From contig CAUYUJ010015719.1 in NCBI GenBank assembly GCA_963575745.1, forward strand, positions 252,405 to 316,404: 64,000 nucleotides of DNA, given 5' to 3'. Origin of the DNA: Prorocentrum cordatum. Its lineage: Eukaryota > Sar > Dinophyceae > Prorocentrales > Prorocentraceae. Below are positions 22,520-35,491 of this stretch, in pieces. The number at the start of each line of letters is the position of its first letter. The first letter of the stretch is position 1. The translations under genes were made by a program, and so were the position numbers. The notes under the pieces are model-generated. The model did not search any database and was not told the origin of the DNA. It saw only the letters and a list, made by a program, of their open reading frames with translations.

Positions 22520-25000
22520 CTACTGCAGATCCGATCCGTCAATCCAAATCATAAGCGTCTTCCAGCATTTGGGTGAAGCATGGGGCCCCGCGGACATGAA
22601 CAAGAATATGCCTTCGCGCACAGCTAACAAAATTCGCTCCCATCTTCCATTGGTGGGGATTCGAGCAATTGGTCGGTTCCAAATTCCACCCACAAGCTCG
22701 GATAAGCCCGGCGGTGCTTCATGAATGATGTCTTCGTCCAACCAGTTCTTATTTGAACAGTCGATAAGTATTCAAGAACAAATTGCGTTGCAACTCTGGT
22801 AACTTCTGGCCTCTCGTATGTTTCATTGTTGTACATATGGCCACGCATGCAGCCATGCACAGATATCAATTCAAGCCAACAAGGCAGCATTCTATTCGGA
22901 ACAATCAGCGGGTGTGGGCGATCTGTTTATTGCATACGCCGTCCGACATCGCCGCCTTCTGATCTCTTCACGTTCCGAGATGACTTCATGCGGCTTGGCC
23001 GGTGATGAAGTTCAGCAACGAGTCGGAAATCTATGTCTCCTACTTGGTTCGACGCAGACGCCCGGTTCGCTGCGTTCAAGTTCTCCGTCAACACTCGCCC
23101 TGCTGGAATGATGACAAATCCTCTGTCTTCCATCTCTCGTTCCCACTGGTCCCAGCCCGTCTCCGGTCGAATTTGTTTTGCACTAACATGTTCCCAATCG
23201 AAAGCTGCTGAGGAGCATCTCATAGGACGAGCAAATTGGTCCTGATCTGGTGCCCAAATCAATGGCCACCGCTGGGCAGCTGTGGGGTAAGCGCCCCTAC
23301 GCTGATGTTCTAGCCAGTCGATGAATCTGAGCTTCAGGGGTTCAGATACTGGAGGTATTGCTCGTGGCGCGCCGGCGGCTGTGCCGAGGCGCTGTCAGCG
23401 CGCCAGGAAGGAACGGCCCCTGGCTGCGAATTCATGAACGTACCACCAGCCAAAGCCGTCTTGAAACGCATGTGTTCCTGATTAACCCATTTGCGCTGAC
23501 GTTGCTCGGCCTTGCTCAAATTGTCCAGTGCATCAGCAGAGCCCAGGCTCCTTGCTCTTAGCCCGTTAAAAATCATTTTAGATCGGTTCTCTCCCCTCGG
23601 GGCGGCATCAAGACGCGGAGTCAGTCCTAGTCTCGTCCGCGCAGCAACCAAACCATGTTTTCCAGGCGGTTGTAAGTAATTCGCTCTGACGTTTTGTACC
23701 TGACAGGAGTGAGACATTGCAGCCAGTATCCGAAACCAGCCCTCGCGGCATGGTATCGAGCGTAAATGTACCTTCCATCGTTTGTAAATTATTCGCGCGA
23801 TGAGGGCCTTTTCTTCTTCGGACAGCGTACTTTGCCCTACGTCGGCCACTTGTTCATCGGAGAAGATTCACGTTCTGATTGTATCAGACGAGAAAACACC
23901 TCCCACGCAGACCACTCTTGTGAAACTATCAAGTTCCACACCATATGTGGCACGTTGTTTCTACCAAGTTGTTCAACCACTTGCATTTGCACAGTGCGAG
24001 ACATATCATTGAAACGTGCTTGTCCTGTCGTCGCAGGAGACCCGTCGCGACAGATTCGATACCTAAGGCGGGTCACTACCCGTCCATTGAAGACAACAAC
24101 AGACTGCCAATTCTCATTCGGCGTCGCATCAGTATCCCAGAAAGACAGGGTGACTCCATGAGGCCAAGTTCCCTGAGTGCGGGGTCCACCGCCCGCTGGG
24201 GCAGTGCCCTCAGCCTGGTATACCTTGGCGGGTGGAGCCTCACCGTCCTTCCGCTGGCCGAGCCAGTGAAGGAGGTGTTCAGCATATTCCACGGGGAACT
24301 CGCGCCTCGCCGGGGTCAATCTGAGAAGTCCGTAGTCAGGTGCTTTGCGCAATCCACTCAACTTGTTCGGGTATTTAATAGTCCCTGCTCCCAAAGTTGA
24401 CTCCTTTATGGTTTCTAAGAATGTAACGTGCAGCAGATGCCCGTGGCACCGCACCATCCCGAACTCGTAAGGAGCATACATGCGCTCTATGCAATGTCCC
24501 TGACACGCACGAAAGAATAGTGGCATGGGTTTGGCAGCCCGTCAGCTCTATCAGTGGCGATGACTAGGTCCCCGTGCTCCTGATAAGCGACTGTGTCGCG
24601 TGAGGCGTCTGGGTGCAGAAAAGACCGCCCTTGCTCAATTATCTGTGTCTCTTCAAGAATCGCAATGTCGTCGGCTCTAGTGCCTAGAACATCAATTTCT
24701 TCCGATGGCAGCATTGTCAGGCCGTGCATTGCAAGAGCAGTAGTGGCGTGTGTGATGCCATCATTCGTCATCTTCCGAATGAGGTCGCCTACATGCACCC
24801 ACCCGCCCGATGTTCGGGCGTACTCGGCGCAATGTCTCGCCATGTTCACCGCGCACTCACCTACAAATTGCGCTTGGGAGTGCGCTCGGTGGCTGCACTT
24901 TCTCCAAAACTCTGACCTTCCCAGCATTGCGGGCCTCCGGCCATGCTTCAACAGCTTTGCCTCCGTTTCCTCGGCTGTGCCGGTAGCGTCGTTCGGCAAT
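22520..25000 (-). pseudogene. Broken gene with possible Tpt1/KptA-like region
   Basis: A chain of minus-strand coding pieces that read as one protein of about 800 residues with four or more frame changes: 24999-24487, 24526-23837, 23849-23334, 23262-22927 and 22890-22520. The first piece has ARHCAEY and GGWVHVGDLIRKM, the second begins FFRACQGHCI and has a nearby HGHLLHVTFLETIKE. That order resembles RNA 2'-phosphotransferase (LRH.., GWVxVxxLL, RAxQGHS, HGTxxxxxxxI), but the key arginine-histidine context is incomplete and the QGHS serine is cysteine. The C-terminal half is unrecognised. Most breaks are one-base shifts, for example at 24508. Pseudogene is the best call; enzyme identity is tentative. 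Confidence 0.4.
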
Positions 25001-25065
25001 GCTAGAGGAATGAGTGCATTGTAGGGCTCCTGGGGGATGGAATCTGGCCTGTCATCCGAAACGCA

Positions 25066-25570
25066 CTATGCTTTGAGAAATGTGAGTGCTTGGTCAAAAC
25101 TTTCTACTGCTAGCTCCCCAAGCAGCGCAAAGATCGGGTCGTGTACCATGCGTGCGTTCTCCTTGATCGTATGATAAGCACGCCCACGAACGGCTGCGAT
25201 GTGTGGGGGCACTGGGCCGGCCCTGTGGGCTTCAGTGACCTGCTTTCGGACTTCGTTACTCGTTCCATCACGAACGTTCTCTCGTTGTTGTTGATCAAAA
25301 TACAGAGGTCCTCCATCAGTACTGAGTCTTGCATGACTGGAATTCCTATTTCGACCTGGAGGGTCTTTCTCCTCAGGACGGAGCTGTTTATGATCAGGCG
25401 TCGGCGGAATAATCACGCGCAAGCATAAATTCGTGACCCCTGGAGTATTATCAGCATCCACGTCTTCCGCGATTAACAAGTAAGAGTTCTCCCCAGAATT
25501 GGGGATTCTCAGTCTATTGTCCTGCGGTTCTGCAGGTCGCGCGTCACTCTCCCCATCCGTTTTCGCTGCG
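25066..25570 (-). pseudogene. Unknown coding fragment upstream of the Tpt1-like gene
   Basis: Minus-strand frame ending TFLKA at 25066 with protein-like sequence (YLLIAEDVDADNTPGVTNLC, then ENARMVHDPIFALLGELAVE). It lies 67 bp before the next coding piece and may be its N-terminal part. Its 5' end dissolves into the GGGACACC repeats at 25585, so the true start is lost. Confidence 0.35.
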
Positions 25571-25584
25571 GCTGACCCTTCGTT

Positions 25585-27650
<2,066 letters not shown>

Positions 27651-27729
27651 ACACAAGACTGCATTGGCGCTTCGCGTCATGCGCCTTGTTCCGGACGCTT
27701 CCCGGACAAACAATAAGTCATCGCGCGTT

Positions 27730-28185
27730 TCAGCAGAGGGGGCGTCGAGACCACGAATACGACCACGATCACGAGGACCACCGCCACCATCAGCGCCACC
27801 ACCATCACAACCACAACCACCACCACGACGACGACGACGACGCCGACGACAAGAACGACGACGACGGCGACGATGGGGCTCTCGTCTGAACTGCAGATGG
27901 GGCGCTCGTCTCTCGAGGGCCTCTGGAAGCTCCCGATGGGACCAGAAGCGCTCAGAAACTTGGCCCCTCCTCGTCGTCGTCGTCCTCCTCCTCCTCCTCC
28001 TCCTCCTCCTCCTGCTCCTCCTCTCGGGCAGGCCGCGGGAGCGAGCGCTCCGGGCGTCAGTAAGCGGGCTATGCAATAATGAGTCGGCAGCCCGCGATGA
28101 CAAGCCGAGACCTCCTGCTCCTCCGTAGGACGACGACGACGACGACGGCGGCGACGACGATTGGTCGCTTCCTGAATGCCTGGAG
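27730..28185. repeat. CGA/ACC and CTC trinucleotide arrays
   Basis: Imperfect ACC/CGA array at 27735-27880, (CTC)n at 27965-28025 and (GAC)n near 28120-28160, separated by unremarkable sequence. No gene is supported. Confidence 0.8.
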
Positions 28186-28299
28186 GGGTCCTGGACGCTT
28201 GTGGGCCTTCTGAGGTTTCGAACCACCGTTCTGCGAACTACGGCCTCGTGGAGTGTAAAAGAACTGCTGGAAGCTATATTGGAACGGTGTGGGCTCGCG

Positions 28300-28830
28300 T
28301 TTGAGCTCCTGGTGACTCTCCAGACCAGAGGACTCTTTTGGGGGCTATTTTGGGCCGTCTTGGAGCCCTCTTGGGCCGTCCCGGAACCCTCTTTTGGCCG
28401 TTTTGGGAGGCCGGGCCGGCCAAGGGCTTTTCGGGGGCCCTCTTGGGACACTCTTGGGGGCTTCCTGTGGATCTCTTGGGGCTCTCTTGGGAGTTCTCGG
28501 GGCCCTCTGGGGCCCCTCTGGGGCCGCCTTGGGCTTATCGTGATCAGTCTTGGAGCTCTTTTGGGCCGCCTTGGGCCGCTCATAGAAGCTTCGGAGGCCG
28601 TTCTGGGGCGATCGGAAAGTCTCTGGGGATGCCGTGGACGCTGCGAAAGCGAAAAAAACTAATATCTTCAAAAGCGTACGTTTCCTCATGGAATGGGGCG
28701 ATTTCTGGCTCTTGGGGATTCCTTTTAGGGCCTCTTGGACCGTCTTGGGGGCCTCGTGGGCCGTCTTGAAACCATAGTGGGTCCTCTTTGAGCGCTGATG
28801 GGCCGTCTTGGGGCCCGTTTTGGGCCCGTG
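28300..28830. repeat. GGCCGTCTTGG degenerate repeat
   Basis: Inverted orientation of the CCCAAGACGGC family. It contains AGCGTACGTTTCC at 28673, the inverse of the element-like block near 61645, so these clusters may share an ancestral unit. Confidence 0.7.
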
Positions 28831-28977
28831 GGCTCCGATCGGCAGGGGCGTCCAACTGCCCGGAAGGCCGCCGGGACTCCGAAAGGGCGTCCAGGGCGTT
28901 CGTTGGGTGGAGGGCAGGAGCGTCTGGGGTGTCCTGGGGGGGGGGTCCCGTCTAGGGGCGGGGGGGTCCGGGTAATA

Positions 28978-29401
28978 AGAATATATATATATATATATAT
29001 ATGTATATGTATATGTATGTATATACACCTATATATACATATACATACATACATACATACATACATACATACATACATACATACATACATACATACATAC
29101 ATAGATACATAGATACATAGATACATACATACATGCATACCTGCCTACCTACCTACCTACCTACCTACCTACCTACATACATCCATACATACATACATAC
29201 ATACATACATACATACGTACGTACATACATACATACATACATACATGTATACATACATACATACATACATACATACATACATACATGCATGCATACATAC
29301 ATACATACATACATACACACATACATACATACATGCATGCATACATACATACATACATACATACTTGCATACATACATACACACATACATACATACATAC
29401 A

Positions 29402-29437
<36 letters not shown>

Positions 29438-29455
29438 TATACATATATATTAGAA
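28978..29455. repeat. (ATAC)n microsatellite, about 480 bp
   Basis: Tetranucleotide ACAT/CATA array with AT ends. Frames read as HTYIHTYIH or MYVCMYVC, which are repeat artefacts. From 29456 to 31420 I see no gene; a set of short palindromes lies at 30405-30535. Confidence 0.95.
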
Positions 29456-30404
29456 AGAGCGGCCTGGCCAGGAGCTGTGCAGGTGCATCGCCGGCGCACT
29501 CCGTGAGGCCTGGCCGGCTCCCGCCGCGCTCCCGCGCGGGCGCCAGCCTCCAACACCGCCTGGGCTGCCCAATGCAGCCCCATGTTCTGGGAACAAGGAA
29601 AGGCGACACCAACACCAGCAGAGAGAGGAGGTGCGAGGAGGCAAGGGGAGTCTGCCTGGTGGTGTGCTCCCCCCCTCTCGCTCGAGACAGCCCCAGCATC
29701 CAGCTCGGGGAGGCATCGTGGACGTCCTCGCTGGAGGTGGGCCCCCTGGTGGTGTTGGTATCGCTTCTCCTCCCTTCGAATTTTTGGGGCCAGTGCAGCC
29801 CCTTTTTTGGACTTTTCTGAGCCCTGAGATGCTGGCGCTGCAATGTTTTCACACAAGGCATTCTCGCTCAATCTCGGGCCACAGGACCATCACATATCGA
29901 TCCGGCTCAAAAGGGATGCAGAAAGATTGAGTCCAGGACTCCGGTCGTGATTCTTTGCGATGTGGTCTATTTTCTGCAACGTCGGATAACAGGGAGTAGC
30001 GCCCGTGACTGGCCTCGCCACCCACCCCTCCCCTCCCTGGGGAGCCCAGCGTCAACTCGATCAATCGCATCGGCGATCGACATGAATGGGCTCGGCGGAC
30101 ATCGGCAGCCAAGTCGGAAGAAGTCGAATCGGCGGAAATCGGCAGGCTAATAAGACTTCCACTGAGAAGTCGACATCCATATCGGAATCCCAAGTCGACT
30201 CGACTCGGAAGCCATGGAAATCGAACCGAATCGAATCGTAGGAATGGAAAGGAGCCCTGCCTCTCGCCCCCAGATCCCCTCGCGTCGTAAAGTTATCACT
30301 GCGCAGAATTTTTCTCGATTCCCGGCATCTGGGGGCACACGCCGGTCCCTGGGACTGGCAAAAAGCAGCTCAGGATGAAAAGCACGTCCCAGGCGTCGCA
30401 GGGC

Positions 30405-30535
30405 GATCGGAGGGCCGTTCGCGGACGCTCGTTGTCGGTAGCACCGCTACCGAAAATTGATGCCGTCGCGAACGGTCACGACCGAACTGGGACCCCTACC
30501 GGTCGCGACCGTTCGCTACTGGATGTTGTCGGGAT
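30405..30535. repeat. Cluster of short palindromes (CGGTCGCGACCG)
   Basis: Contains CGGTAGCACCGCTACCG (hairpin), CGGTCGCGACCG and inverted GTTCGCG / CGCGAAC pairs within 130 bp. Confidence 0.5.
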
Positions 30536-31423
30536 CTAGTAATATGGGTATGTCGAGACCTCATGGGGGTCAACGTTGTGAGCAAAAATCACGCCGTCGG
30601 GGATCTGGGCGTACCCCCTGGCCACGTCACCATTCGCGCCGGCGCCGCCTGGGAATGCTTAGAAAAGGCCGGGCTTGTCCGCGCGTTCCTCTCCTCCGCG
30701 CTCGCCCCGAGGCCAGCACGGGATGGCCGGGCGGCCCCGCCTCGGGCGTGGACTGACCCGCTTCGCCGTAACTCTGGCGCAGCCGCCAGTTCCGAAACAA
30801 CTGCGCGGCAGTGTTGTGGGGGGCTTCCCAGACCCAGCTCAGCCAATTTACAAGGCCGCCTCGGGGCCACGAGCGGCCCCCCAAACTGGCTCAGCCCAAA
30901 TCCGGCCGTGCCGGATCCTGCAGGATCTGCCGCTCTGGCTGGGCCCCGTTTGCGCTGAACCCCGTGACCTGCCTGCTGACCACCGCCAACGTGGGGCGGC
31001 AATGGAGCTCGCCGCGTAGTGGCGGTCGCGCGTGGTATGGGGCACGTTTTTCCTTTGTCGACCAGCCGTCGATTCGTCGGAGAGGCCCTGGGTCATCGGT
31101 CGACGCGCCTACGCGCGTAGAACCTGCGTTCTGCACCACAAGGTGTACCAACGCAAACGCCCATCGCAATGCTCTCTGCCTAAAGTATGTGAAACGGAAC
31201 AACCAAAGCAAAGACTGTCCTGGACGACGCTGGACAAGGCGTCGACGGACTACTGAGCTGGCTGCAAGTCCAGCTAGCGTGTCTGCAGTCGGGCACTGGC
31301 ACTAATAGTCATCGGCTGAGGAGCGTGCTGGAAGGATGAGAAATGGGTTTGGGGGGGATCCGTTGTTGTTGTTGACGGTCCTGGGGACCGACACAGGCCC
31401 CCAGAGACAGAAACAGATAAATT

Positions 31424-32745
31424 ATCCCAGTGTGACCCTACCTAGGAGTTGGAGCATCTAGGAAAGCAGCATCTACATCTACACCGACAGCTACATTAAT
31501 ATCTACACATGCATCTACATCTACATCAACATCAACAGCGAGACTCACATCTACATCTACATCTACACCTACATGTACACCTACATCTACATCTACATCT
31601 GCACCTACATCCACATCTACACCTACACCTACATCTACATCTACATCTACATCTACACTTTTGCATTGGTTTTGCTTTTGCTTTGCATTGCCTTGCCTTC
31701 GCTTTTGCTTTTGCTTTGATTTTGTTTTTGCTTTGCCTCAGCACTGCTCGCGGCTCCTGCAAGAGCTGCAGGCTGTTCAGCACTGCTTGCAAGAGCTGCA
31801 GGCTGTTCAGCACTGCTCGCGGCTCCTGCAAGAACTGCCGGCTGTTCAGCACTGCAGGTCCGGTTTTGCGTTGCTTGTGCTTTGCTTTGCAATTGCTGCT
31901 GCTGCTTTGCCTTTGCTCTGCTGCTATGCTATGTTATGCTATGCTATGCTGCGCTATGCTATGCTATGCTATGCTATGCTATGCTTTGCTATGCTGCGCT
32001 ATGCTGCGCTATGCTATGCTATGCTATGCTAGGGTACGCTCGGCTGCGCTGTGATATACTTGGCTATGCTATGCTATGCTATCATGCGCTATGCTATGAT
32101 ATGCCATGGTTTGCTGCGCTGTGCTATGCTATGCTGTGCTATGCTATGATATGTTATGCTGCGTTATGTTATGGCATGCTAGGCTATGTTATGATGTGCT
32201 ATGCTGCGCTATGCTGTGCTATGCTGTGCTACGCTCTGTTATGATATGATATGCTGCGCTATGCTATGCTATGCTGTGCTATGCTATGATGCGCTATGCT
32301 ATGATATGCTATGCTGTGCTATACTATGCTATGATATGCTGCGCTATGCTATGATATGCTCTGCTATGCTGCGCGATACTGTGCTATGAGATGCTGCGCT
32401 ATACTATACTATGATATGCTATGCTGTGCTATGCTATGCTGCGCTTTGCTATGCTATGCTATGCTATGCTGTGCTATGCTATGCTATGCTATTCTAATGC
32501 TGCGCTAAGCTAACCTAAGCTGAACTAAGCTAAGCCAAGCTAGGCTAGGCTAAGCTAAGTTAAGCTAGGCTAAGCTAAGATGGGATAAGCAACGCTAAGG
32601 TAAAGGGGACGTAATTGGGGGAACCGCGGGGCGGATAATGGGGGAACCGCCCTGGGCAGTTTCCACTGCCCGGCCCCTTTAAGAACGAGAGTAAGAACCC
32701 TCTAGGCAGAGCCTAGGTCGGGAAATTGTATTGTTTTAAGCATGG
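31424..32745 (+). repeat. Modular microsatellite cassette, copy B (complete)
   Basis: Head 31424-31462 (CCCTACCTAGGAGTTGGAGC), (CTACAT)n 31468-31662, (TTTGC)n 31662-31735 and 31860-31920 split by a 120-bp insert of tandem CTGCAGGCTGTTCAGCACTG units, (GCTAT)n 31920-32495, (GCTAA)n 32505-32595, tail 32598-32745 ending at TAGGCAGAGCCTAGGT. It is homologous to copy A at head, tail and the hexamer/pentamer junction. Confidence 0.85.
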
Positions 32746-32769
32746 GGCCCCAGATCGGGATTCAAAACA

Positions 32770-33470
32770 AACTCTTAAAGGGTTCTCTCTTGCAGCGGGA
32801 TGCAATTCTTAAAGGGTTCTCTCTTGCAGCGGGATGCTGGGTATTGCGTTGGGGACGGAGGCTGTTGAATACCCGATATAGTGTTGGAGACGGACGCTGC
32901 TGAGTACTGGGTGTTGCGTTGAACGCGGAAGCACGGCGAACAGGCGGCGGTGATCGGGGGGGATCTGAACAGACCTCCTACGGATTAGAGGCGGACGCTG
33001 TTGAGCACTGGGTGTTGTGGTGAACGCGGAAACAAGGCAAACGGGCGGCGGGGGGCGGGCGGGCGGGCGGCGGGCGGACGGTCGGCTGGCGGATCGGAAT
33101 TTGACCAGAACCCCAAAGGAGTTTCTCTTGCATCAGGATGCTGTTGAGTACTGGGTGTTGTGTTGGAGACGGGAACTGTCGAGCACTGGGTGTTGTCTTG
33201 GGGACGGACGCTGTTGAATACTGGGTGTTGTGTTGAACGCGAAGCCGGGCGGGCGGGCGGCGGGGGGCGGGTGGCGGTCGGGCGGGCGGCGGGCAGGCGC
33301 ATTGGGAGTTTAGTACAACTACTAAGGATTCTTTCTCTCTTGCAGCGGGATGCTGTTGAGTACCAAGTGTTGCGTTGGAAACGGGGGCTGTTGAGTTCCC
33401 GGTAGTTAATGTGTTGGAGACGGACGCTATTGAGTACTGGGTGTTGTGTTCAACACGGAAGCACGGGTCT
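32770..33470. repeat. Degenerate GTTGAGTACTGGGTGTTG repeat
   Basis: About ten imperfect modules combining CTCTTGCAGCGGGATGCTG, TTGAGTACTGGGTGTTG and GGAGACGGACG, with GGCGGGCGGGC islands between groups. No gene is supported. Confidence 0.75.
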
Positions 33471-33539
33471 TCCGCCTCCTCCTCCTCCACCCCCTTACAT
33501 GCAGGGCGTCTTTAAGCGTCTTCGAGGCCTGTAAGGGTT

Positions 33540-33697
33540 GGGTCGGGCATGTCCCCTACAGGCAGATTTTGGAAGAAGAAGTAACAGTGTGAAAAAAAAC
33601 AAAAATCAAAATAGTCAAACAATCATCAAAAAATCGTCCCCAGACTATGTCGAAACTATTTTTGTATTTTCCTGCTGTGGGGGGACCCGCCCGACTT
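33540..33697. mobile_element. MITE-A copy (complete foldback)
   Basis: Left end GTCGGGCATGTCCCCTACAGG and right end CCTGCTGTGGGGGGACCCGC followed by CCGAC, inverted relative to each other, about 158 bp apart, with an A/T-rich middle. There is no coding capacity. Confidence 0.75.
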
Positions 33698-33714
33698 AGT
33701 GTTCGGGGCCGTTC

Positions 33715-34020
33715 GGAGTGCCTTGAGGGCTATGTTGGGCGCCTCTCAGCGGCCGTTTTGGAGCATCTTTTTGGGCCTTTCAGGGGCCTCTTGGGGGCCC
33801 TCCTGGGAGCCTCTTGGGGCGGGAGCCTCGGATGTTCGGTCTGTGCCCCCCCTCTGGGGATCCTCCTGGGGCCGTCTTCGGACCCTCTTGGGCCGTCTTG
33901 GGCGCCTCTTGGGCCGTCTTGGGCCGTCTTGGGCCAGCGTGGGGCGGTCTTGGGGGCCTTGGGCCGTCCTGGGGCGGTCTTGAGGGCCTCTCGGACCGTC
34001 TTGGAGCGTCTGGAACTCGA
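33715..34020. repeat. GGCCGTCTTGG degenerate repeat
   Basis: Repeats of GGGCCGTCTT at 10-11-bp spacing, clearest at 33890-33955. It ends just before the left end of the large retrotransposon. Confidence 0.75.
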
Positions 34021-34037
34021 ACAAGCCAAAAAACAGA

Positions 34038-34258
34038 GACCCCGCCCCCACAATACGGCGCTAGCGAAAGCGCGGCCTGCTGTAAGGCCGCGGGACGTGC
34101 CAGCCGCGAAGCGGTCAGAAGCGGGCCCTCAGAAGACGATGATGATGATGCCAGCTGCGCAGCTCTCTATTTGCTGCTGCGCTGGCCGCACGCTCCCGCC
34201 GGCGCTGTCGGCGCCAGGCGGACCCCTCTTTCCGCCACGCGAAGCGGGCCTCGCCGCG
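34038..34258 (-). repeat. Split direct repeat B2
   Basis: Outer copy of the B repeat. It starts on the plus strand GACCCCGCCCCCACAATACG, contains GATGATGATGATGCCAGC and ends GGGCCTCGCCGC. It matches B1 except for scattered substitutions and one ATG unit. Confidence 0.9.
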
Positions 34259-34322
34259 GTGCCTTCAGACACCGAGGCAAAGCCCAGGGTGGGCGGGCAA
34301 AAGAGGGCCCGTTGGGGCCTTG

Positions 34323-34456
34323 GAGGGCTTTGAGCCCCGAAGGCTCGAGCGGGAGAGAGGGAGAGGGAGGAGCAAGCAGAGGCAAGGGCAGGGAGAGAGA
34401 GGAAAACCCAAGCCGACTGGGGAGGGCGGGGCCCAACCGTTTAGGACAAACAACTA
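34323..34456 (-). repeat. Split direct repeat A2
   Basis: Contains GAGCCCCGAAGGCTCGAGCG, a purine-rich centre and CCAACCGTTTAGGACAAACA, ending CAACTA one base before B1. About 60 bp of non-repeated DNA separates it from B2. Confidence 0.9.
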
Positions 34457-34457
34457 A

Positions 34458-34680
34458 GACCCCGCCCCCGCAGTACGGCGCCAGCGAAAGCGCGGCTTGC
34501 TGCAAGGCCGCGGGACGTGCCAGCCGCGAAGCGGTCAGAAGCGGGCCCTCAGAAGACGATGATGATGATGATGCCAGCTGCGCAGCTCTCTTTTTGCTGC
34601 TGCGCTGGCCGCACGCTCCCGCCGGCGCTGTCGGCGCCAGGCGGACCCCTCCTTCCGCCGCGCGAAGCGGGCCTCGCCGC
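34458..34680 (-). repeat. Split direct repeat B1
   Basis: Inner copy of B, adjacent to A2, so that B1-A2 reproduces the junction expected of the circularised element. Confidence 0.9.
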
Positions 34681-35491
34681 CTTTGTTCTAGCGGTACTGG
34701 CGTCTGCTGCCAGTGACGCTGCACGCTGGTCTGGCGGGCCCTGCACGCCAGCATTGCTGCGTGGGCGCCATGGGTGGCGCCATCAAAATTTGGTGCCAGG
34801 CTCTGTGCAGCCAGCACCATCTAGACTCTGCGCGCAGCCGGGCGCGGGCGCCGGCGTGCGCGTGGGGCCCAACTGGCCCTCCTGCTGGCCGATCGCCGCC
34901 AGGCAGCTGATGCCGGCGTGCCCGGCTGTCCTCCATGAGGCTAGGCCGGGGCTCACGCTGGCGCACTGATTGCCGGCGGAGCCCGACCTCGGGCCAGGGC
35001 CCGAACTCGCCGCGGGTGGCGCCAGGCTGACGCCGGCGCCACGGTGTCCGCCGCGCGCGCTGCGGCCTCGCAGTTCCCCCGGCCCCCCGCCCCCCCCCCT
35101 GGGTGTCGGGGCGGGCGGGGTCCGGCCCCTGACAGAGGGGATTCCCCGGGCCAGCGCTGATGTGCAGGCCTGTACCCCGCGCATGAATTCTGGTGCCACG
35201 GGCTACGGGCCCAGCATGGCCCTTGTTCAGCAATTGCAGAGGGCGCCCACAGTATCCCAAGCACTAGCGGGGCCCGAAGCGGGCAAGCCCGCGCGCGCAT
35301 GACAGCGCGAGAGTATTGGCCAGTGCTGGAGGCACGGGCTGGGGATGTCCTGCGGACGCGCGGCTGGCATGCTGGCGGCGCGGGTGGTGGTTGAGTTGCA
35401 GCATCCAAGCGCGCGCGGCGGTCAGGCCGGCGGCTTGGGCTGGGCGCGCGCCAGGTGCACCTGCACCGGCGGCGCCCGCCGCGGCCCCTCG
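34681..35491. other. 3' region of the retrotransposon, no gene recognised
   Basis: About 810 GC-rich bases between the recombinase stop and B1. Several overlapping open frames exist on both strands but none shows a recognisable motif or clear codon preference. Confidence 0.4.

Noticed and set aside
29133-29871. HTYIHTYIH / MYVCMYVC frames
   Set aside because: They result from the ATAC tetranucleotide repeat read in three frames.
30589-31300. Overlapping frames of about 100-165 codons on both strands
   Set aside because: They have no motif, conflicting strands and amino-acid content typical of GC-rich noncoding DNA.
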